Below, in pieces: positions 59,387-64,000 of a stretch of 64,000 bases of DNA; position 1 is the first letter of the stretch, and every line of letters starts with the position of its first letter. The notes below the pieces were generated by a model. That model had not been told where the DNA came from. It saw only the letters and a list, made by a program, of their open reading frames with translations, and ran no database searches. This DNA is from Pseudomonas monteilii (GTDB lineage Bacteria; Pseudomonadota; Gammaproteobacteria; Pseudomonadales; Pseudomonadaceae), in the NCBI GenBank assembly GCA_001534745.1, contig CP013997.1, positions 3,162,001-3,226,000 of the forward strand, given 5' to 3'. Made by a program: the position numbers and the translations under genes.

Positions 59387-60649
59387 CTACGCGTAGTAAT
59401 CCACCGCACTACTCCCCATCACCACCTGCCGCTCAGCCACCGTGCCCACCGCCTCGCGCTCCCCACCCTGCCCTTCGGCTTCCGCACGGCGGGCTGCCAC
59501 GCCCGACAGACGTGTCTCGCCCTGCTGTTGCGCCTGCTGCTGTTGCTGGCTACGAGACTGGTCGGCCACGCTCACGTCCGGCTGGGCCAGGCCCTGCTGG
59601 GTGAACAGCTCGCGCAGCCGGTGCAGCTGGCTGTCGAGGGTGTCGCGCACGCCGGCATGGCCGCTGACGAAGGTGATCTGGGTCGCCTGGTCGGTGGCCA
59701 TGTTCACACGGATGTCCAGGCGGCCCAGTTCGGCGGGTTCGAGCTGGATGTCGGCCGACTTGAGGTTCTGGCTGGACAGGTACATGACGCGATTGACCAG
59801 GCCTTCGCTCCAGGCGCTCTGGTTCAGGGCCAGCGGCTGCTGCAGCGGATTGCTCGGCAAGGCGGCTTCGGTCTTGTGGGGCACGGCCTGGGTCAGGGCG
59901 GCCAGGCGGTTGGCGAAATCGTCGACACGGGTGTCCTGGCCTGCACCCTTGATGTCTTTCAGACCGCTGTCGATCAGCGCACCGAAGGCCTTGTCACCTT
60001 GCTCGGACGCACCCGCCTCCCCCTCGGCAGCCAGGTCTAGCGTCGCCAAGGTATTGACGGCGCCCCGGCCATCCCCTGGAGAAGCGTCAGTTTCTTCACG
60101 GGCATGGGCCGAGGTGGTGCCCTGACGCTCGGCGCTGTGCTGCAGGGCCAGGCGCAAGGCCGGCAGGTCGGCCAGGGGGTCACCGCTGGGGTCGAACGAC
60201 TCGCCTTCCGCCGCGTCTTCATCGCTGGTCGTGGCCTGAGGCGGCGCCAGGGGCAAGCCGGCGACCGCTTCGGCCTGGGCCTGCATCATCTGCGCCCCAG
60301 GCGGTGCATCGGTCACCTGGCCGGCCACCAGGCGCGCATCGGTCGAATCGACCGCAGCGGCATCGACCGTATCGCGCTCGTCGACCGGCAAGGACTTGCC
60401 GCCCTCAGCCGCCTGCGAGGCCTCGGCTTGCCGTCCATCCGCCTCGACCTTGCGCTCATCGCCGCGGGCCCGCTCGGGCGTGTCCGCACGCGGCGCAGCG
60501 CCTGGCTTGGCCTGTCGGGCCATGACCTGGTCGAAGCCCGAGGCACGGTCGTTGCCCGCCTGCGAGGCTTTTTCGGACGCGGTGGCGCGGGCAGTGACGG
60601 ACGCGGTCGCAGGGCCGGTCTGCAACAGGGGATTGGACGCAACGGGCAT
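59387..60649 (-). CDS. fliK: Flagellar hook-length control protein FliK
   Basis: 420 residues from ATG 60649 (MPVASNPLLQ); the longer frame crosses the promoter and is rejected. Low-complexity, Ala/Asp/Gln-rich N-terminal ruler region (about 1-270) and a C-terminal hook domain: VMYLSSQNLKSADIQLEPAEL, LDIRVNMATDQATQITF, LRELFTQQGLAQPDVSV, then a Gln-rich tail. It measures hook length and signals FlhB to switch substrate. Confidence 0.94.
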   Translation of the reverse strand: MPVASNPLLQTGPATASVTARATASEKASQAGNDRASGFDQVMARQAKPGAAPRADTPERARGDERKVEADGRQAEASQAAEGGKSLPVDERDTVDAAAVDSTDARLVAGQVTDAPPGAQMMQAQAEAVAGLPLAPPQATTSDEDAAEGESFDPSGDPLADLPALRLALQHSAERQGTTSAHAREETDASPGDGRGAVNTLATLDLAAEGEAGASEQGDKAFGALIDSGLKDIKGAGQDTRVDDFANRLAALTQAVPHKTEAALPSNPLQQPLALNQSAWSEGLVNRVMYLSSQNLKSADIQLEPAELGRLDIRVNMATDQATQITFVSGHAGVRDTLDSQLHRLRELFTQQGLAQPDVSVADQSRSQQQQQAQQQGETRLSGVAARRAEAEGQGGEREAVGTVAERQVVMGSSAVDYYA

Positions 60650-60697
60650 TGAAACGGTCTCCGCGCCAGAAGGCTGAATGGCTCTGGCACAAAAGCA

Positions 60698-60713
60698 GGC
60701 AAAACTCGCGCCA
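60698..60713 (-). promoter_or_regulatory. Sigma-54 promoter upstream of fliK
   Basis: Minus strand TGGCGCGAGTTTTGCC: GG-N10-GC with TTGCC at -12, about 49 bases before fliK ATG and 8 bases past the hptB stop. Confidence 0.75.
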
Positions 60714-60720
60714 GCTTGTC

Positions 60721-61068
60721 TCAGACCGCTGAAAATCGCTCGCGCTCGCCGCTGTAGAACCGCTGCACTTCCTGGTATTCCTGATCGATCTGGTTGATCA
60801 GGTCCTCGATGCCATACAAGGGCAATTGCCGGGTACGCTCCTCGAGCTGGCGGCACAGCTCGGCCAGGCCCACGGCCCCCATGTTGCTGCTGCTGCCCTT
60901 GAAGCTATGGGCCGCCTGGCCCAGCTCGCCCGCGTCCTTGGCATCGTGCAGCTGCGACAGACGCCGCTGGGAATCTTCCAGGAAGATCTCCAGCAGCTGA
61001 AGGTAGCCATCTTCCATGACGTCCCGCAGGTCGCTCAGGACCTTGTGATCGATATGATGCTCTGACAC
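60721..61068 (-). CDS. hptB: Histidine phosphotransfer protein HptB
   Basis: 115 residues from GTG 61068, with GGGAG seven bases upstream. An Hpt four-helix domain with the phosphorylated His54 in AAHSFKGSSSNMGA. In P. aeruginosa HptB passes phosphate from several hybrid kinases to HsbR and controls swarming and biofilm. Here it ends the hsbA-hsbR-hptB unit inside the flagellar cluster. Confidence 0.9.
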   Translation of the reverse strand: MSEHHIDHKVLSDLRDVMEDGYLQLLEIFLEDSQRRLSQLHDAKDAGELGQAAHSFKGSSSNMGAVGLAELCRQLEERTRQLPLYGIEDLINQIDQEYQEVQRFYSGERERFSAV

Positions 61069-61088
61069 TTGTTCACTCCCTGACCAAG

Positions 61089-62795
61089 TCACTGACCCTG
61101 GGCGCCCCAGGCGAATTCCACACGGGCCCGACGCCCGCCATCGAGCCATTGCGCACGCTGGCTCAAGCGTTGTACCAGATCCAGGCCACGTCCGCTCAAC
61201 CCACGCTGCGTGGGCACAGGCGCCAGCACACGCTGGACGTCGAAACCCTCGCCACTGTCGAGCACCTCGATCGTCAAGCGTCCCCCATCGTCCTTCGGTT
61301 CGACCTGCAGCGCAAGACGCACGAAGCCTTCAGGGACCGCCGCCAGTCGCAAGGCCCGTTGTCGATAGTACTCGGCGAACCCTGCAGCGTCGCGCTTGAG
61401 GGCCGAGTCGAGCTTCAGCACGCCATGCTCCAGGGCATTGGAATACAGCTCCGTCAGCACGCTGTGCAAGGCGCCGCTGCATGCGCGCAGCCCGGGCACC
61501 GCCTGCAGCAGTTGCAGCAGGAACGGAATCGGGTTGAGCTGTTGCAGGCTCTCGTCGCACACCTCGAAGGACAACGACCAGCGCGACGAGGCCGAAACGC
61601 CTCGGCGTGCCGCACCGAGCACCGAAGGCGGCGCATGCTCGGGTTCCGCCAGACGGATGTCGACCAGGCTGACATCGTCCCGTGCATGCCCACCGAAGGT
61701 CGCCAGGGCCTGAACCACATGATCGAGCGAGGAGCCGCCCACCTCGCTGGCGCTCAGGGCGGCCTGCAACTGCTCCACACCGAAAGGCCGATCCTGGGCA
61801 TCCCGCCGATCGACCACGCCGTCGGAGACCAGGAACAGCCGATCACCGGCCTGCAACGGCATGACCTCCAGCTCATCGTCGAACTGGCCGCTGTCCAGAA
61901 TGCCCAGGGGCAGATGTCGCGAGCGCAAGGCTGCGCGAATGACGCCGCCCGCATCCAGGCGATAGCCGTCGGGCATGCCGCCGTTCCAGACCTCGACGGT
62001 GCGGTGCTGGAAGCTGACGCTGAGCACCACGGCGCAGCAGAACATGTCCACCGGCAGGATGCGCTTGAGCTTGGCGTTGAGCTCACGGACGACTTCGGCC
62101 AGCCCGTAGCCCTTGGCCGTCATGCTGTAGAACACATCGGCCAGCGGCATGGCGCCGACCGCCGCGGGCAGGCCGTGGCCGGTGAAATCGCCCAGCAGCA
62201 CATGCATGTCACCCGACGGCGCGTGCGCGGCCAGCAGCAGGTCGCCGTTGAACAGCGCATAGGGCGATTGCACGTAGCGGATGTGCGGCGAGTTCAGGCA
62301 GCCGGAGTGGGTGACCTTGTCGAATACCGCCTTGGCCACCCGCTGTTCGTTGAGCAGGTGATGGTGGTGCCGGGCAATCTCGTCACGCTGCGCCAGGACC
62401 GTGGCCTGCAGTCGGCGCAAGCGGTCCATGGCGCGGATCTTCGCCGCCAGCAGGGTCGCGTTGTAGGGCTTGGCCATGATGTCGTCACCGCCGGCCTCCA
62501 GGCAGCGCACCAGAGCCTCTTCTTCGCTCAGGGAGGTCAGGAAGATGATCGGCACCAGCGACTCGCCGGCCAGCTGCTTGATCTGCCGGGCAGCCTCGAA
62601 CCCGTCCATCACCGGCATCAGGGCATCGAGCAGCACCAGCTGGGGCGCTTCCCGGGTGAACAGCTCCACGGCCTGCCGACCGTTCTCGGCGGTGAACACC
62701 TGATGCCCCTGGCGGCTGACGATTCGCGCCAGCAGCAGCCGGTCGGCGGCAGCGTCCTCGGCGATCAGCACCCGCAGGGGCTCACTGGCGGACAT
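61089..62795 (-). CDS. hsbR: Response regulator/PP2C phosphatase with kinase domain HsbR
   Basis: 568 residues in three parts: a receiver (phospho-Asp57 in LLDALMPVMDG), a SpoIIE-type PP2C phosphatase (about 165-380, GDFTGHGLPAAVGAMPLADV, RLFLVSDGVVDRRD) and a C-terminal HATPase (about 430-560, LTELYSNALEHGVLKLDS, LDSGEGFDVQ). HsbR switches between phosphatase and kinase action on HsbA. Located between hsbA and hptB with short gaps. Confidence 0.93.
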   Translation of the reverse strand: MSASEPLRVLIAEDAAADRLLLARIVSRQGHQVFTAENGRQAVELFTREAPQLVLLDALMPVMDGFEAARQIKQLAGESLVPIIFLTSLSEEEALVRCLEAGGDDIMAKPYNATLLAAKIRAMDRLRRLQATVLAQRDEIARHHHHLLNEQRVAKAVFDKVTHSGCLNSPHIRYVQSPYALFNGDLLLAAHAPSGDMHVLLGDFTGHGLPAAVGAMPLADVFYSMTAKGYGLAEVVRELNAKLKRILPVDMFCCAVVLSVSFQHRTVEVWNGGMPDGYRLDAGGVIRAALRSRHLPLGILDSGQFDDELEVMPLQAGDRLFLVSDGVVDRRDAQDRPFGVEQLQAALSASEVGGSSLDHVVQALATFGGHARDDVSLVDIRLAEPEHAPPSVLGAARRGVSASSRWSLSFEVCDESLQQLNPIPFLLQLLQAVPGLRACSGALHSVLTELYSNALEHGVLKLDSALKRDAAGFAEYYRQRALRLAAVPEGFVRLALQVEPKDDGGRLTIEVLDSGEGFDVQRVLAPVPTQRGLSGRGLDLVQRLSQRAQWLDGGRRARVEFAWGAQGQ

Positions 62796-62811
62796 GGGCA
62801 GGCCTCCTGCG

Positions 62812-63117
62812 TCAGCGGATCGCGAACAGCTTGGAGAAATTGGAGATGGCCAGGATGGTGCGTACGTCGCTATTGGCGTTGACCACGCTCACACGCGCCT
62901 GCTCGCCACCTTGGTAGTCGCGCAGCAGAAGCAGCATGCCCAGCGCCGAACTGTCCAGGTAGGTGGTCTCGGCCAGGTCGATCACCACGTGTTCGGGGGC
63001 GACGGGCTGGTCTTCGTAAGCGCTGCGAAAGGCCTGATGCAGGCCGAAGTCGAAGCGCCCGCGAACCTTGATCGTCAAACGTTTTTCATCCGTTGAAAAC
63101 AGGGTATCGACAGCCAT
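62812..63117 (-). CDS. hsbA: Anti-anti-sigma factor HsbA (STAS domain)
   Basis: 101 residues from ATG 63117; the longer frame is intergenic. STAS fold with the phospho-serine motif TYLDSSALGMLLLLRDY, Ser56 being the site known in P. aeruginosa HsbA. It partners FlgM and a diguanylate cyclase depending on phosphorylation, tying flagella to biofilm. 16 bases before hsbR. Confidence 0.92.
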   Translation of the reverse strand: MAVDTLFSTDEKRLTIKVRGRFDFGLHQAFRSAYEDQPVAPEHVVIDLAETTYLDSSALGMLLLLRDYQGGEQARVSVVNANSDVRTILAISNFSKLFAIR

Positions 63118-63152
63118 GATGCGATTCCTTGAGCCCAGTGCGAGCGTTGACG

Positions 63153-63300
63153 CTAGGGCTTGTACGAAAAGTCGCCGAGCGGCGATCAGGCAAGGCGAAA
63201 ACAGGCGAGGAAGCGGAGTTTGCTGGTTGCAAATGAGCATTCCGAGCCTGTTTTCAACGCAGCATGATCGTTGCGTAGGCACTTTTCGTACAAAGCCTAG
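63153..63300. repeat. 148-bp MITE-like element
   Basis: Terminal inverted repeats CTAGGGCTTGTACGAAAAGT (63153-63172) and ACTTTTCGTACAAAGCCTAG (63281-63300) differ by a one-base shift. Both ends start with CTAG, possibly a duplicated target. The inside (CGCCGAGCGGCG, TTTGCTGGTTGCAAATGAGC) has no coding capacity. Non-autonomous and placed between hsbA and fliJ. Confidence 0.75.
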
Positions 63301-63340
63301 AAGAGGTTTAGCAGGCCGGTGCCCCCTGGGCAAGCGTGCG

Positions 63341-63793
63341 TCAAGGCTGCTCCAGCCGAGGCAGGCGCTGGGCCAGCTCATCGAGCAGCTTCTGCTCGCG
63401 CTTGTCTTCGGCGCGGCGGGCTTCGTCGAGGTAGCGCTGCACCAGCTTGCGCAGGCCCTCGACGCGGGCATAGGCCTGCTGCCAGACCTGGCGGGCGTTG
63501 TTGAGGTTGTTCTGGTGCCAGGTCAGGCTCTGGCGCTGCTGGTTCATGGCCGTCTCCAGCTGGCCGAGAAAGCGCTGGTAGTTGAGCAGCCAGCTGCCGT
63601 TGACGCCCTGCCCGCCGCGGTTGATCCACTGCTGCTGGTAGTCTTCGCGAAAGCGCTCGAGCTCGCTCAGCTTGGCCTGCGCCTGGGTGACCTGCTGCTG
63701 GAACTGCCCCAGGCGCTGGACGGCCTTGCGTTCGGCTTCCTCGGCCATTTCCACCACGGGCGCCAGACGGGCGGCACGGCTGTTGGCGGCCAT
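63341..63793 (-). CDS. fliJ: Flagellar export chaperone FliJ
   Basis: 150 residues, almost entirely coiled coil (about 10-145) with regular Gln/Leu/Arg/Glu heptads, N-terminus SRAARLAPVVEMAEEAERKAVQRLGQ. FliJ escorts substrates and activates the FlhA gate with the FliI ATPase. It starts 5 bases after the fliI stop. Confidence 0.94.
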   Translation of the reverse strand: MAANSRAARLAPVVEMAEEAERKAVQRLGQFQQQVTQAQAKLSELERFREDYQQQWINRGGQGVNGSWLLNYQRFLGQLETAMNQQRQSLTWHQNNLNNARQVWQQAYARVEGLRKLVQRYLDEARRAEDKREQKLLDELAQRLPRLEQP

Positions 63794-63798
63794 GACCG

Positions 63799-64000
63799 TC
63801 AGCTACCGGAAGGCGCAGCGAACAGGCTGCCCAGGTGACTACGGCTCTGCTCGAGGCTGACGTTCTCGTTCAACGCCTGACGCAGGTAGCCGACCAGTCG
63901 CGGCTGCAAGGCGATCGCCTGATCGGTCTCGGCATCGCCGCCGGCGACGTAGGCGCCGACGCTGATCAGGTCGCGCGCCTGGGACAGCTTCGACCAGAGC
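63799..64000 (-). CDS. fliI: Flagellum-specific ATPase FliI, C-terminal end (partial)
   Basis: The last 66 codons and stop, cut by the window edge. The translation has the FliI/F1-beta C-terminal helical region: ARDLISVGAYVAGGDAETDQ, then a helical tail to LFAAPSGS. It powers flagellar export. The N-terminal part with Walker motifs lies beyond 64000. Confidence 0.93.
   Translation of the reverse strand, partial: LWSKLSQARDLISVGAYVAGGDAETDQAIALQPRLVGYLRQALNENVSLEQSRSHLGSLFAAPSGS

Overview
The window is chromosomal DNA of a fluorescent Pseudomonas, most likely of the P. putida group. Three things point there: high GC, a flagellar/chemotaxis block whose gene order is typical of that group (fliI-fliJ, hsbA-hsbR-hptB, fliK, fliLMNOPQR-flhB, flhA, flhF-fleN-fliA, [24 protein letters not shown]), and REP elements of the type seen between P. 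putida genes. No insertion sequence, tRNA, rRNA, CRISPR array or prophage was recognised.

Layout. 1-0.8 kb: a Phd/YefM-type antitoxin and the 4.5S SRP RNA (ffs). 0.8-8.5 kb (minus strand): ligA, zipA, smc and a GntR regulator. 8.7-14.5 kb: guanine deaminase, a Tsx/OmpK-like channel, a DUF808 membrane protein, a lone hydroxypyruvate isomerase and a short orphan Rhs-type protein with a variable C-terminus. 14.6-22.6 kb: a voltage-gated-type K+ channel, a sulfate-binding protein, an MscS-type channel, an rRNA-methyltransferase-like protein, a REP array, a histidine phosphatase, an FKBP isomerase and a 2-hydroxyacid dehydrogenase. 22.7-30.0 kb (minus): a complete cytochrome c maturation operon, ccmABCDEFGHI, with a small lipoprotein at its end. 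30.2-32.1 kb (plus): a FliK-like and FlhB-C-terminus-like pair.

32.1-37.7 kb (plus): two tandem paralogues of 912 and 911 residues. Each has a large N-terminal region with a hydrophobic hairpin and a C-terminal glycosyltransferase domain of the clostridial TcdA/TcdB type with an intact DxD motif. This is the most striking accessory locus here. It sits between conserved flagellar-associated genes.

38.1-64.0 kb (minus): chemotaxis, stator and flagellar genes, ending in the truncated 3' end of fliI at the window edge. Three good sigma-54 (-24/-12) promoter matches lie upstream of flhA, fliL and fliK, as expected for the FleQ/RpoN flagellar cascade.

The long intergenic gaps are filled with repeats: single REPs, a three-unit tandem REP array, a 45-bp tandem repeat, a 148-bp MITE-like element, and three full copies plus fragments of a ~270-290-bp composite element able to form several hairpins. 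The full copies all lie between 37.8 and 59.3 kb, in gaps that border flagellar/chemotaxis operons.
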